Shown here: piece by piece, positions 49,886 through 58,840 of the stretch
How the letters are laid out: the number at the start of each line of letters is the position of its first letter
Numbering within the stretch: position 1 is the stretch's first letter
The notes under the pieces: model-generated
Seen by the model: the letters and a program-made list of their open reading frames with translations, nothing else
The model's database searches: none
Told to the model about the DNA's origin: nothing
Translations under genes and position numbers: made by a program
Source: Actinophytocola glycyrrhizae
Lineage (GTDB): Bacteria; Actinomycetota; Actinomycetes; Mycobacteriales; Pseudonocardiaceae
Direction: 5' to 3'
Assembly: GCF_042653545.1 (NCBI RefSeq)
Contig: NZ_JBHSIS010000024.1
Span: forward strand, 124,001-188,000
Length of the DNA stretch: 64,000 nt

Positions 49886-50776
49886 TCAGTTGAACCGCTC
49901 ACGGACGGCGAGACCGCCCCAGAAGTCCCGCAGCTTCTGGAACCGGGCGGCGATCTCCTCGACGTCCTCCCGCTCCAGCGCGTCGACGATCGCGTTGACG
50001 TCCGCGGCGGAGGTGTCCTCCTGCAGCTCCTCGTCGGTGAGCAGCTGCACCAGCCCGCCGTAGTCCAGCTCGACCGCCGACATCGGGTCGAAGTGCTCCA
50101 GCCACCGCCCGGTGTCCTCCAGCACCTTCGTCGGGCCCTGGTCGCCCATGGCCTCGGCGGCCAGCGAGTGCGCCTTCTCGATCCGCTCCCTGGCGTCGGC
50201 CATCGCGACCCGCCAGCACACCTGGCGTCGCGCGTCGTCCCTTGGGGCCAGCACCAGGTGCCGGGTCCCGGGATCGACCAGCGCGAACCAGGGCAGCGGC
50301 ACGGTCCACGTCGTCGACACGATGTGCACCGCCCCGCTGGGCAGCTCGGACAGCACGCGGGTCGCCTTCTCCCGCACGCTGTCCGCGGACGCGGTCAGCG
50401 CGACCGCCTTCAGCGAGGGGTGGGCGGTGGACAGGAACCCCACCAGCGCGGCGGCGGAGCGGGCCCGGATGTCGAGTGGGCAGACCAGCGGGCCATCGCC
50501 CACGGTGCCGGGCACCTCGGCCGGGTCGAGCACCAGGACATCGCGCTGGGCACGCGGGGAGGGCGAACCGTTGGCCAGCTCGCCCGGCAGCAGCGTCGGT
50601 GGCCGGGACAGCTGTGATCTGAACCACAGGTCTCGCTCGCGCTCCGCGACCGATGCGTAGTCCAGCTGTCCGTTTTGCACCGCTTCTCGCAGGCGGTCGG
50701 CGACGTCCGAGTCGAATGCGGACAACGGTTCGTACACCCGGAGGTAGGCGACGAACGGTCGAGGCACGGTTGGCAT
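49886..50776 (-). CDS. Conserved hypothetical protein
   Basis: The product is 296 residues from ATG 50776; the open frame continues upstream through the divergent DUF3073 leader and is not credible there. It begins PFVAYLRVYEPLSAFD and contains an alpha/beta central part with Rossmann-like strands (DVLVLDPAEV, HIVSTTWTVPLPWFALVD) and an acidic helical C-terminus. No membrane segment or signal peptide. It is divergent from DUF3073. I do not recognise a characterised family. Confidence 0.75.
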   Translation of the reverse strand: MPTVPRPFVAYLRVYEPLSAFDSDVADRLREAVQNGQLDYASVAERERDLWFRSQLSRPPTLLPGELANGSPSPRAQRDVLVLDPAEVPGTVGDGPLVCPLDIRARSAAALVGFLSTAHPSLKAVALTASADSVREKATRVLSELPSGAVHIVSTTWTVPLPWFALVDPGTRHLVLAPRDDARRQVCWRVAMADARERIEKAHSLAAEAMGDQGPTKVLEDTGRWLEHFDPMSAVELDYGGLVQLLTDEELQEDTSAADVNAIVDALEREDVEEIAARFQKLRDFWGGLAVRERFN

Positions 50777-50939
50777 GGTTTCACGGTTCCGCTGTACGCG
50801 ATCAGTCGGCACTCGAACGCCGTGCCCCTTCGCACTGAACCCCCTCGACACGGTACGGTAGTTGCAGGAACCAGTTGTCGAGATCAGCGGGGCCGCCGTT
50901 TCCCCCGGCCGCCCCGCAACTGTGCGAGGGGGTCGAGCC

Positions 50940-51122
50940 ATGGGGCGCGGCCGGGCGAAGGCTAAGCAGACCAAGGTAGCCCGAGAGCTCAAATACAGCA
51001 CTCCCCAGACGGACTTCGATGCGCTGCAGCGAGAGCTGTCGGGCACCAAGTCCTCAGAGGGCGGCAACGGCGACGAGGCCTTCGACGACGACGATTACGA
51101 CGACGACGTTTATCGTCGTTAG
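50940..51122 (+). CDS. DUF3073 protein
   Basis: The 60-residue protein begins MGRGRAKAKQTKVARELKYS and ends in an acidic DDDDYDDDVYRR tail, the DUF3073 pattern (Rv0810c in M. tuberculosis). ATG 50940 has GAGGGGG 7 nt upstream. The split basic/acidic composition suggests a nucleic-acid or protein tether. Function unknown. It ends 10 nt from the convergent iolD stop, with no strong terminator between. Confidence 0.92.
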   Translation: MGRGRAKAKQTKVARELKYSTPQTDFDALQRELSGTKSSEGGNGDEAFDDDDYDDDVYRR

Positions 51123-51132
51123 ACACCGAGCC

Positions 51133-52974
51133 TCAGGGATGCGTGAGGTAGCGGACCTGGCCCGACTTGGCCTTGTCCAACGCCGCGCGTGCGTCGGCGA
51201 TCTCGGCCTTGGTCGAGACCTCGGGCACACCCACCTCCCACCAGGCACCGGCGTCCGTCCACGACGAAGGATGCGTGCGGATCACCACGACCGCGGGCGT
51301 ACCGGCCCGCGCGTGCGTGCGGGCCTGTGCGTACGCGGCGGCCAGTCCGTCGAGCTTGTCGACCGTGAGCACGGCGCAGCCCAGCGCTGCGGCGTGCGAC
51401 GCGAAGTCCACTCTGGGCGGTTGCGCGTGCGGTGAGCGGCAGTCGGCGTACATGTTGTTGAACGCCGACCCGCCGTTCCCGCGTTGCAGCCGGTCGATCA
51501 CGGCATAGCCGTCGTTGTCGCAGACCACGGCGACCAGGCCGTGTCCGGCGAACGCGGCGGAGTACAGCTCCGAGTTGAGCATCAGGTACGAGCCGTCGCC
51601 GAGCAGCGTGGTCACGACCCCGCCGGTGTGCCCGATCGCGGCGCCCCAGGCACCGGCCAGCTCGTACCCCATGCACGAGAACCCGTACTCGACGTCCATG
51701 CCAGGGCTCGCCGCGCGCCAGCCGCCGATCAGCTCGCCGGGCAGTCCGCCGGACGCGGTCATCACGTAGTCGCCCGGCTCGGCCGCGTCGTTGACGACCC
51801 CCACGACCTGCGCGTACGTGGGCAGTCCCGTACTGGGCCGCCTCAGCCCGGTGACGTAGTCGTCCCAGCGGGCGCGTTCGACGCCAGCCCGGGTCGTCCA
51901 GTGGCTGTCGACCGGCCACGGGTCGACCGACAGCTCGTCGAGGGTGTCGCGGGCGTCGCCGACCACGGCGAAGCCGCCGTGCTTGACCGCGTCGAAGCGG
52001 GCCGTGTTGATGCTGACCAGCCGCACGTCCGGCGCGAACACCGACCAGGACGCGGTCGTGAAGTCCTGGAGCCGGGTGCCAACCGCGAGCACCAGGTCCG
52101 CGTCGGCGGCCATGGCGTTCGCCGAGGACGACCCGGTGACGCCGAGCGGGCCGGCGTGCAGCGGGTGGTCGTGCGGCACCAGCGTGCGGCCCGCGGTGGT
52201 CTCGGTGACGGGCACCCCGTGCCGTTCGGCGAACGCCAGCGCGGCCCTGGTCGCGCCCGAGTACCGGACGCCACCGCCGAGGATCATCAGCGGCCGACGG
52301 CTGGCCCGCAGCAGGTTGGTGGCGTGCGACAGGGTGCGCTGGTCCGGCCTGCACCGCTGTGGGCGGTGCACCACCGGCTCGAACAGCGACGCCGGGAAGG
52401 CGAACGCCTCCGCCTGCACGTCCTGCGGCAGCGCCAGCGTGACGGGCCCGCAGTCGGCCGGGTCGGTCAGCACCCTGGCCACCTGCGGCAGCGCCGACAG
52501 CAGCTGTTCCGGCCGGGTGATCCGGTCGAAGTAGCGGCTGACGGCACGGAACGCGTCGTTGACGGTCGCGGTGCCGTCACCGAAGTGCTCCACCTGTTGC
52601 AGCACGGGGTCCGGCGCGCGGCTGACGAACGTGTCGCCCGGAAGGAGCAGCAGCGGGAGGCGGTTGGCGTGCGCGACCCCGGCCGCGGTCACCATGTTCA
52701 GCGCGCCCGGCCCGATCGACGACGTCGCGACGCCGACCTGCCGCCGGTGCGTGGCCTTCGCGAGCCCCACGGCGGCGAGCGCCATGCCCTGCTCGTTCTG
52801 CCCACGCCAGACCGGCAGGCCGGGATGCTCGGCGAGGGCCGTGCCCATGCCGAGCACGTTCCCGTGCCCGAAGATCGCGAACACGCCCGCGAAGAGCGGC
52901 GCCTCCGTGCCGTCCATCAGCTCGGTCCGCTGCGCGAGCAACCAGCGAACCAGGGCCTGCGCGGTCGTCAGCAT
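51133..52974 (-). CDS. iolD: TPP-dependent trihydroxycyclohexanedione hydrolase IolD
   Basis: The 613-residue ThDP enzyme of the acetolactate-synthase fold has the N-terminal PYR domain with catalytic Glu in GQNEQGMA (near 61). The C-terminal PP domain has GDGSYLMLNSEL and CDNDGY. IolD opens the ring of 3D-trihydroxycyclohexane-1,2-dione in myo-inositol breakdown. Last gene of the inositol-type operon, 66 nt after the ABC ATPase. Confidence 0.92.
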   Translation of the reverse strand: MLTTAQALVRWLLAQRTELMDGTEAPLFAGVFAIFGHGNVLGMGTALAEHPGLPVWRGQNEQGMALAAVGLAKATHRRQVGVATSSIGPGALNMVTAAGVAHANRLPLLLLPGDTFVSRAPDPVLQQVEHFGDGTATVNDAFRAVSRYFDRITRPEQLLSALPQVARVLTDPADCGPVTLALPQDVQAEAFAFPASLFEPVVHRPQRCRPDQRTLSHATNLLRASRRPLMILGGGVRYSGATRAALAFAERHGVPVTETTAGRTLVPHDHPLHAGPLGVTGSSSANAMAADADLVLAVGTRLQDFTTASWSVFAPDVRLVSINTARFDAVKHGGFAVVGDARDTLDELSVDPWPVDSHWTTRAGVERARWDDYVTGLRRPSTGLPTYAQVVGVVNDAAEPGDYVMTASGGLPGELIGGWRAASPGMDVEYGFSCMGYELAGAWGAAIGHTGGVVTTLLGDGSYLMLNSELYSAAFAGHGLVAVVCDNDGYAVIDRLQRGNGGSAFNNMYADCRSPHAQPPRVDFASHAAALGCAVLTVDKLDGLAAAYAQARTHARAGTPAVVVIRTHPSSWTDAGAWWEVGVPEVSTKAEIADARAALDKAKSGQVRYLTHP

Positions 52975-53040
52975 GTCCGCCTCCCCGAAACTCGACAGTG
53001 TTGGTCCCGGCCCAGCGGCCCCCGCGGACCGCGGGCGGCG

Positions 53041-53820
53041 CTAGCCCGAGACCTCCCGGAGTTCGTGTTCCAGTGCTTCCAGCTCGGTGCCGCCCGCCAT
53101 CTGGCGGGTCAGCTCCTCGATGGTGATCTCCGACTTTTCCATGGAACCGAGGCTCGCGCCGCGCTTGAGGAGCAGGAACCGGTTGCCGACCGGGTACGCG
53201 TGGTGCGGGTTGTGCGTGACCAGCACGATCCCCAGGCCGCGGTCGCGTGCCTGCGCCACGTACCGCAGCACCACCCCGGACTGCTTCACGCCCAGCGCCG
53301 CGGTCGGCTCGTCGAGGATCAGCACCTTCGCGCCGAAGTGGATGGCGCGGGCGATGGCCACGCACTGCCGCTCACCGCCGGACAGCGTGCCGACCGGCTG
53401 CTCCACGTCCCGCAGGTCGATGCCCATGTCGGCGAGCGCTTCCTTGGCGATCTGCTTGCCGCGTCTCCTGTCCAGCCGCTGCAGCGGCCCGACGCCGACG
53501 GTGGGTTCGGAGCCGAGGAAGAAGTTCCGCCACACCGACATGAGCGGCACGACCGCCAGGTCCTGGTAGACCGTCGCGATCCCGGCGTCGAGGGCGTCGC
53601 GGGGCGAGGTGAAACGGGTGTCCTTGCCCGCCACCACGAGCCGCCCGCGGTCGTGCTGGTGCACCCCGGCAAGAACCTTGATGAGCGTCGACTTGCCCGC
53701 ACCGTTGTCGCCGAGCACGCAGGTCACCTCGCCCGCGTTGACCACCGTCGACACGTCCCGCAACGCGATCACGCTGCCGTAGTTCTTGCCGATCCCGTCG
53801 ACCTCGATAAGAGCGGTCAT
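53041..53820 (-). CDS. Sugar/inositol ABC transporter ATP-binding protein
   Basis: The 259-residue single ATPase domain has Walker A GDNGAGKST, Q-loop VYQDLAVVP, signature LSGGERQ, Walker B LILDEPTAALG and H-loop VTHNPHH. Related to carbohydrate importers of the Frc/Rbs type, but with one domain instead of the fused two of RbsA. ATG 53820 overlaps the permease stop (ATGA). Confidence 0.93.
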   Translation of the reverse strand: MTALIEVDGIGKNYGSVIALRDVSTVVNAGEVTCVLGDNGAGKSTLIKVLAGVHQHDRGRLVVAGKDTRFTSPRDALDAGIATVYQDLAVVPLMSVWRNFFLGSEPTVGVGPLQRLDRRRGKQIAKEALADMGIDLRDVEQPVGTLSGGERQCVAIARAIHFGAKVLILDEPTAALGVKQSGVVLRYVAQARDRGLGIVLVTHNPHHAYPVGNRFLLLKRGASLGSMEKSEITIEELTRQMAGGTELEALEHELREVSG

Positions 53821-54845
53821 CGCCGCACCCTTTCCGCTCGCCGCCGGAAGGTGTTGTTCACCAGCACCGCGCCGAGCAGCATGATGCCGAGGAACAGCAT
53901 GAACCAGTCGGAGTTCCAGTTCGCGAACACGATGCCCTGCCTGGCCATGCCGAAGATCAGCGCGCCGATCGCGGCGCCGATGGCCGACCCGAACCCGCCG
54001 GTCAGCAGGCAGCCGCCGATCACCGCGGCGATGATGTACTGGAACTCCAGGCCGATGCCCTCGTTGGCCTGTGCGGTCGTGTACCGCAGGATGTTGATCG
54101 ACCCGACCAGCCACGCGGCGGTCGCGGTCGTCATGAACAGCAGGATCTTCGTCCGCGCCACCGGCACGCCCACCGCCCGCGCGCTGGGGGCGGAGCCGCC
54201 GACCGCGAAGATCCAGTTGCCGAACTTCGTGCGCACCAGCACCCATGCGGCGAGCGCGGCGAACCCGAGCCACCAGATGATCGAGATCCGGAACGACGTG
54301 TCCCCGATGTCGAACGTGGACGCGAACACGAACCCCGTCGACTCGTAGCCGTCGGCCCTGCGCATCCCGGACACCTGCACGCTGTTCGTCACCAGCCGGG
54401 TGACACCCAGGTTCAGGCCCTGCAGCGCCAGGAAGGTACCCAGCGTGACGATGAAGCTCGGCAGCCCGGTCCGGACCACGAGCCACCCGTTCAGCGCGCC
54501 GACGCCGAGTGCGAAGACCAGCGACAGCAGCAGCGCGAGCCACACGTTCAGCCCGACCTGGGTCGCGAAGATGGCCGTGACCAGGGCGGTCGACGCGGTC
54601 ATCACACCGGCCGACAGGTCGAACTCGCCGCCGATCATCAGCAGCGCCACCGCGACCGCCATGATCCCGAGCGTCGCCGAGTCGTCCAGCCAGGTGGCCA
54701 CCCCGCCCATGGTGAGGAACTTGTCGGTCACGATCGAGAAGAACAGAAACACCACCAGCGCGCCGATGAGCGCGCCGATCTCGGGCCGGACCACCAGCCG
54801 CTGCGCCAGGTGGTTCTGGGCCACCCGTTCGTCCAGGGCGGTCAT
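53817..54845 (-). CDS. Sugar/inositol ABC transporter permease
   Basis: The 342-residue CUT2-type permease (RbsC family) has about nine or ten membrane helices, with MIGGEFDLSAGVM and the conserved cytoplasmic loop GGSAPSARAVGV. One permease gene implies a homodimeric channel. Coupled by ATGA overlaps to the genes on both sides. Confidence 0.93.
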   Translation of the reverse strand: MTALDERVAQNHLAQRLVVRPEIGALIGALVVFLFFSIVTDKFLTMGGVATWLDDSATLGIMAVAVALLMIGGEFDLSAGVMTASTALVTAIFATQVGLNVWLALLLSLVFALGVGALNGWLVVRTGLPSFIVTLGTFLALQGLNLGVTRLVTNSVQVSGMRRADGYESTGFVFASTFDIGDTSFRISIIWWLGFAALAAWVLVRTKFGNWIFAVGGSAPSARAVGVPVARTKILLFMTTATAAWLVGSINILRYTTAQANEGIGLEFQYIIAAVIGGCLLTGGFGSAIGAAIGALIFGMARQGIVFANWNSDWFMLFLGIMLLGAVLVNNTFRRRAERVRR

Positions 54846-55837
54846 CGGGTGCCTCGCTCGGTGTAGGTCTCGACCTGGTCGGCGTTCGACGCGTCGACGA
54901 ACCCCGGCCCGGTGAACACCGGTTGCCCGCCGCCGAGGGTGTTGCCGTTCTCGCGGTACAGCTTCAGCATCACGACCGGCAGGTAGCCCTGCTGGTACTG
55001 CTGTTGGTCCACGGCGAACAGAATCCTGCCGTCCTTGATGGACTTCACGACGTCGGTGTTGAGGTCGAACGTGGCGACCTCGGCCACCGAGCCCGCGGCC
55101 TCGGCCGCGGCGACCGCACGGTCGGCGACCTGCGAGTTCAGCGTCAGCACGCCGTCGATCGACGGGTCGGTCTGCAGCGCGCCGCGGATGCGGGCCTCCG
55201 CGTCGGTCGGGTTGGCGACGTCGACCTGGAGGTTCGAGACGTTCCCGCCGAAGCCCTCCCTGGCGCCCTCGCAGCGGTCGTTCAGGCCGGAGTTGCCCGC
55301 CTCGTGGATCACGCACAGGACCTTCGTCTTGCCCTCTTCCTTCAGGCGCGCGCCCGCGGCCTCGCCCGCGACCGTCTCGTCCTGGCCGACGTGCGTGATC
55401 GCGCCGAACTCGGTGCTGCGGTCGGCGCCCGAGTTGATCGTGATCACCGGGATGCCCGCGCGTACCGCCGCGTCGATGGACGACCTGAGCGCGTCCGGGT
55501 TCGCCATCGACACCACGAGGCCGGTCTTCCCCTGTGCCACGGCGTTGTCGATGAGCTTGGCCTGTGCGGCCGCCTCGCCGTCGGCCAGGTAGCTGACCTT
55601 CACGCCGAGGTCGCGGGCGGCGTCCTGTGCGCCGTTCTGCACGACGCTCCAGAAGGCGTCGCCCTCGCTGCCGTGGGTGATCACCGCGAAGTCCAGTGGT
55701 GCGGTGGAGTCCACGCCCCCGTCAGGGGCGGGTTCCTCCGCTCCGGTGTCCGCTGACGGCCCGGTGCACGCGGCGAGCAGGAAGGCCGCGGCGGCCACCC
55801 ATAACGCGCGTCGTGCCCGGGCGGAGGTCCTCGACAT
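54842..55837 (-). CDS. Sugar/inositol-binding lipoprotein
   Basis: The 331-residue product has a lipoprotein signal with lipobox LLAAC (Cys24) and a periplasmic-binding-protein I fold (DFAVITHGSEGDAFWSVVQNGA, GLVVSMANPDAL, GIPVITINSG, FAVDQQQYQQGYLPV). It delivers the sugar to the coupled permease. The operon suggests myo-inositol or a related cyclitol; the ligand is an inference. Confidence 0.92.
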   Translation of the reverse strand: MSRTSARARRALWVAAAAFLLAACTGPSADTGAEEPAPDGGVDSTAPLDFAVITHGSEGDAFWSVVQNGAQDAARDLGVKVSYLADGEAAAQAKLIDNAVAQGKTGLVVSMANPDALRSSIDAAVRAGIPVITINSGADRSTEFGAITHVGQDETVAGEAAGARLKEEGKTKVLCVIHEAGNSGLNDRCEGAREGFGGNVSNLQVDVANPTDAEARIRGALQTDPSIDGVLTLNSQVADRAVAAAEAAGSVAEVATFDLNTDVVKSIKDGRILFAVDQQQYQQGYLPVVMLKLYRENGNTLGGGQPVFTGPGFVDASNADQVETYTERGTR

Positions 55838-55859
55838 CGTTGTCCCTGTCTCCTGTGTC

Positions 55860-56723
55860 CTAGGGCGTCATGAGTCGTGCCAGATGATCCAGGCTCTGTC
55901 TGGTGTGCGTGCGCGGGAGGGTGTCCGCCGCCGGGTCATCCGGCAGCGCGGTGTCCTGTTCGAGCACGTACCAGCCGTCGTAATCGTTGTCCCGCAACAG
56001 TTTCAGCATGGCGGCCAGGTCGACGTCGCCCGCGCCGAGCGGCACGTAGATGCCGTCCTTGACGGCCTGGGTGTAGGTGGTGGCGCCGGTGCGCACCTGT
56101 TCGGCGAGGTCCTCGCGGACGTCCTTGAGGTGCACGTGCCCGATCCGCCTCGGGTGGCGGCGCACCAGGTCGACCGGGTCGGTGCCGCCGATCAGCAGGT
56201 GCCCGGTGTCGACGCACAGCAGCAGGTCCGAGTCGTGCACGAACCGTTCGACCTCGGCGTAGGTCTCGACGTGCGTGCCGACGTGCGGGTGCAGCACGGT
56301 CCGCACCCCGAACGCTGCCGCGCCGTCGGCGATGCGCGCTGCCGTGCCGACCAGCGTCGCCCATTCCCGGTCGGACAGGGCGGGCCGCTCGTCGTAGCCG
56401 TCGAGCCCGGTGGCGGCGGCGAGCACCAGCACGTCACCACCGGCCTTCGCCAGCAGCTCGGCGACCGCCGCCGCATCGTCCACAGCGGACCCTTCGTGCA
56501 GCGGCGTTGCGAAGAACCCGCCGACGAGACCGAGTCCGTGCTCGTCAAGCAACGCGGCGAGGTCCGGCGCGGCGGCGGGCAGGTAACCGGGCGGGCCGAG
56601 TTCGGTCGCGGTGACGCCGAGCGCGGCCATCTCGCCGAGCACCGTCGCGGGCGGCAGCACCCGTCCCCAGCCCGGCACTTCGCAGACGCCCCACGAGATC
56701 GGCGCCGCCGCGACCTTCGTCAT
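55860..56723 (-). CDS. iolE: IolE-like TIM-barrel isomerase/dehydratase
   Basis: The product is 287 residues from ATG 56723, which overlaps the iolG-like stop (ATGA); an ATG at 56735 is less likely. This AP-endonuclease-type TIM barrel has APISWGVCEVPGWG, HPHVGTHVET (metal His), CVDTGHLLIGG and GHVHLKDV. It belongs to the xylose-isomerase-like group that includes inosose dehydratase IolE. Dehydratase or epimerase activity cannot be separated by eye. Confidence 0.83.
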   Translation of the reverse strand: MTKVAAAPISWGVCEVPGWGRVLPPATVLGEMAALGVTATELGPPGYLPAAAPDLAALLDEHGLGLVGGFFATPLHEGSAVDDAAAVAELLAKAGGDVLVLAAATGLDGYDERPALSDREWATLVGTAARIADGAAAFGVRTVLHPHVGTHVETYAEVERFVHDSDLLLCVDTGHLLIGGTDPVDLVRRHPRRIGHVHLKDVREDLAEQVRTGATTYTQAVKDGIYVPLGAGDVDLAAMLKLLRDNDYDGWYVLEQDTALPDDPAADTLPRTHTRQSLDHLARLMTP

Positions 56724-57697
56724 GCTGTGCTCCACTGGTGAGTCCGCACCGGCGCACCGGTGCGGCGGGACTGTTCACACGCCTCCGCGAGCCGGAGGCT
56801 GACCAGGCTGTCGCGCGCGGGCGACGGGTTCTCGGCGCGACCGGCGAGCACGTCGGTGAACACCCGCATCTCGTTGCGGTAGGCGTCGTGGAACCGGTCG
56901 GGGAACCCGGAGTAGGCGTTCGGCGTGCCGTGCAGCGGGGTGCGCTCGTCGAGCCCGACCGCCACCGAGTCCCGCGCGCCGAGCACCTCGATGCGGTGGT
57001 CGTAGCCGAGCGGGTCGTGCCGCCCGGCGGTCAGCACCGCGTGCGCGCCACCCGCGAACTTCAGCAGCACCACCGCGTTGTCCACGTCGTCCGCGGCCGC
57101 GAACGCCTCGTCGACGAGCACCGAACCGGACGCGTACACCTCCACCACCGGCTCGCCGACCAGCCACGGCACCGCGTCGAGGTCGTGGATGAGCAGGTCG
57201 CGGAAGATGCCGCCGGAACCGGGAAGGTAGGCGAGATCCGGTGGCTGGGCGTCGAAACCGGTCGCGCGCACGTGGTAGATGGCGCCGAGCTCGCCCGAGC
57301 TGATGCGGCGGTGCAGCTCGACCATCGCCGGGTCGAACCGCCGCTGGAACCCGACGAGCACCGGCACCGACGCGGCCTCGATCTCCGTGACCAGCGCGGA
57401 CATCGCGGGCAGGTCGGCCGCGATCGGCTTCTCGCACAACACGGGCGTGCCGGCCGCGAGACACGCGCGGACCAGTTCCGGGTGCGTGCCGGTCGGCGTT
57501 GCGACGAGGACACCGTCGCTGTCGCCGAGCAGGTCGGTCACGTCCGGCACCGCGCGGGACTTGGGCAACGTGGCCGCCCGTTGCGCCCGGCCCGGCACCG
57601 GGTCGTAGAGCAGAACCTCGTCCACCTGGGACAACGCGGCCAGGTTCGCCGCGTGCATCGTCCCGATCCGACCGACTCCCGCCACCCCGATACGCAT
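56720..57697 (-). CDS. iolG: Gfo/Idh/MocA dehydrogenase, probable inositol 2-dehydrogenase
   Basis: The 325-residue protein has an N-terminal Rossmann domain (GVAGVGRIGTMHAANL) and the family's CEKPIA motif (Lys near 96). The C-terminal domain has GGIFRDLLIHDLDAVPWLVG with the catalytic Asp/His. Operon context favours NAD-dependent oxidation of myo-inositol to inosose. AAGGAG lies 5 nt before ATG 57697. First gene of a six-gene operon, divergent from a LacI-type regulator. Confidence 0.87.
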   Translation of the reverse strand: MRIGVAGVGRIGTMHAANLAALSQVDEVLLYDPVPGRAQRAATLPKSRAVPDVTDLLGDSDGVLVATPTGTHPELVRACLAAGTPVLCEKPIAADLPAMSALVTEIEAASVPVLVGFQRRFDPAMVELHRRISSGELGAIYHVRATGFDAQPPDLAYLPGSGGIFRDLLIHDLDAVPWLVGEPVVEVYASGSVLVDEAFAAADDVDNAVVLLKFAGGAHAVLTAGRHDPLGYDHRIEVLGARDSVAVGLDERTPLHGTPNAYSGFPDRFHDAYRNEMRVFTDVLAGRAENPSPARDSLVSLRLAEACEQSRRTGAPVRTHQWSTA

Positions 57698-57710
57698 ACA
57701 GCTCCTTGTG

Positions 57711-57760
57711 TTGGAGCGCTCTAATCCGCCTATCCTGTAATGGCCGTCACACCACTGTCA
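57711..57760. promoter_or_regulatory. LacI-type operator and overlapping divergent promoters
   Basis: TTGGAGCGCTCTAA (57711-57724) is a near-perfect palindrome with GAGCGCTC at its core, as expected for a LacI/GalR operator. On the plus strand TATCCT (57731-57736) is a -10. On the minus strand TTGACA (complement of 57755-57760) and CAGGAT (complement of 57732-57737), 18 bp apart, form a promoter for iolG. The two -10 boxes overlap, and the operator lies just downstream of the iolG transcription start. Confidence 0.6.
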
Positions 57761-57774
57761 AGGAGGTGACCGCG

Positions 57775-58773
57775 TTGGCCCGCCCCACGATGGAGGACGT
57801 CGCGGCGCGGGCGGGTGTGTCCAGGGCGCTGGTGTCACTGGTGATGCGCGGCTCCCCGAAGGTGAGCGCGGCCCGCCGCGCGGCGGTGCTGACGGCGGCG
57901 GCCGAGCTGGGGTACTCGCCGCACGCGATGGCCAGGTCGCTGGCGTCGCGGACCTCGCACGTGCTCGGCGTGATGGTGTCGGACCTGCACAACCCGTTCT
58001 GGGCCGAGGTGGTCGACGGCCTCGACGGGCACGCCCGCGCGGCGGGCTTCGAACTGGTGATCAACACGGGCGGGCGCAGTCCCGCGCGGGAACGGCGGGC
58101 GTTGCGGTCGTTGACGTCGTTCCGGCCCGCGGGGATCGCGTTGCTCGGCCCGGTGGTGCCCTCCCCCGCGATCACGGCCGCGGCGGACATCCCGCTGGTA
58201 CTGATCTCCCGCTCGTCGCGTCTGTCCACTGTGGACACGGTGAACGACGACGGCCGGGCTGGCTCGGCACTGGCCGTCGACCACCTGGTGGCACTGGGCC
58301 ACCGCCACATCGTCCACATCGACGGCGGCACCGGTTCACAGGCGGCACCGCGGCGGACGGGCTACCGGCTCGCGATGGCCCGGTACGGTCTCGCGCCGCG
58401 CGTGGTGCACGGCGAGTACACCGAAGCCGCCGGGGCGGCGGCGATCCGCGCGTTGCGGCGCCCGTTCACCGCGGTGATCGCGGCGAACGACCTCAACGCG
58501 GTCGGGGTGCTCTCGGCGCTGGCGGAGGCGGGGCTGCGGGTGCCCGCGGACGTGTCGGTGGTGGGGTACGACAACACCTGGCTGGCGGCGTTGCGGCACA
58601 TCGGGCTGACCACGATCGACCAGCCCCGCGCGGAGATGGGCCGCCTCGCGGCATCGGCGCTGATCTCCCGCGTCCGCGGGGAACGCACGAAACCCGTGCG
58701 CCACCTGCTGCGCCCGACCCTGGTCACCCGCGCGACCACCGGCCCCCCTCCGGCCCCGGACCCGATGCCCTGA
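57775..58773 (+). CDS. LacI-family transcriptional regulator
   Basis: The product is 332 residues from TTG 57775, 8 nt after AGGAGG; an in-frame GTG at 57766 overlaps that site. The LacI helix-turn-helix is TMEDVAARAGVSRALVSLVMRG with a hinge helix, followed by a sugar-binding core (VLGVMVSDLHNPFWAEVVDGL, NDDGRAGSALAVDHLVALGH, VSVVGYDN). Divergent from the inositol-type operon, which it most likely represses, with inositol or a derivative as inducer. The TGA stop lies in a palindromic repeat. Confidence 0.92.
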   Translation: MARPTMEDVAARAGVSRALVSLVMRGSPKVSAARRAAVLTAAAELGYSPHAMARSLASRTSHVLGVMVSDLHNPFWAEVVDGLDGHARAAGFELVINTGGRSPARERRALRSLTSFRPAGIALLGPVVPSPAITAAADIPLVLISRSSRLSTVDTVNDDGRAGSALAVDHLVALGHRHIVHIDGGTGSQAAPRRTGYRLAMARYGLAPRVVHGEYTEAAGAAAIRALRRPFTAVIAANDLNAVGVLSALAEAGLRVPADVSVVGYDNTWLAALRHIGLTTIDQPRAEMGRLAASALISRVRGERTKPVRHLLRPTLVTRATTGPPPAPDPMP

Positions 58774-58818
58774 AAGGCGCGTTCGGGGCGCTGACCGCCC
58801 TGAACGCGCCTTTCAGGG
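58768..58818. repeat. Palindromic intergenic repeat, copy E, acting as bidirectional terminator
   Basis: A 23-bp stem (58768-58790 with 58796-58818, one mismatch) is closed by a CTGAC loop. The arms read CCCTGAAAGGCGCGTT and onward. It contains the TGA of the LacI-type gene and faces the convergent esterase gene. It is the most symmetrical copy of the family. Confidence 0.8.
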
Positions 58819-58840
58819 CGGTCCGCTCTGCCGGTGGGCG

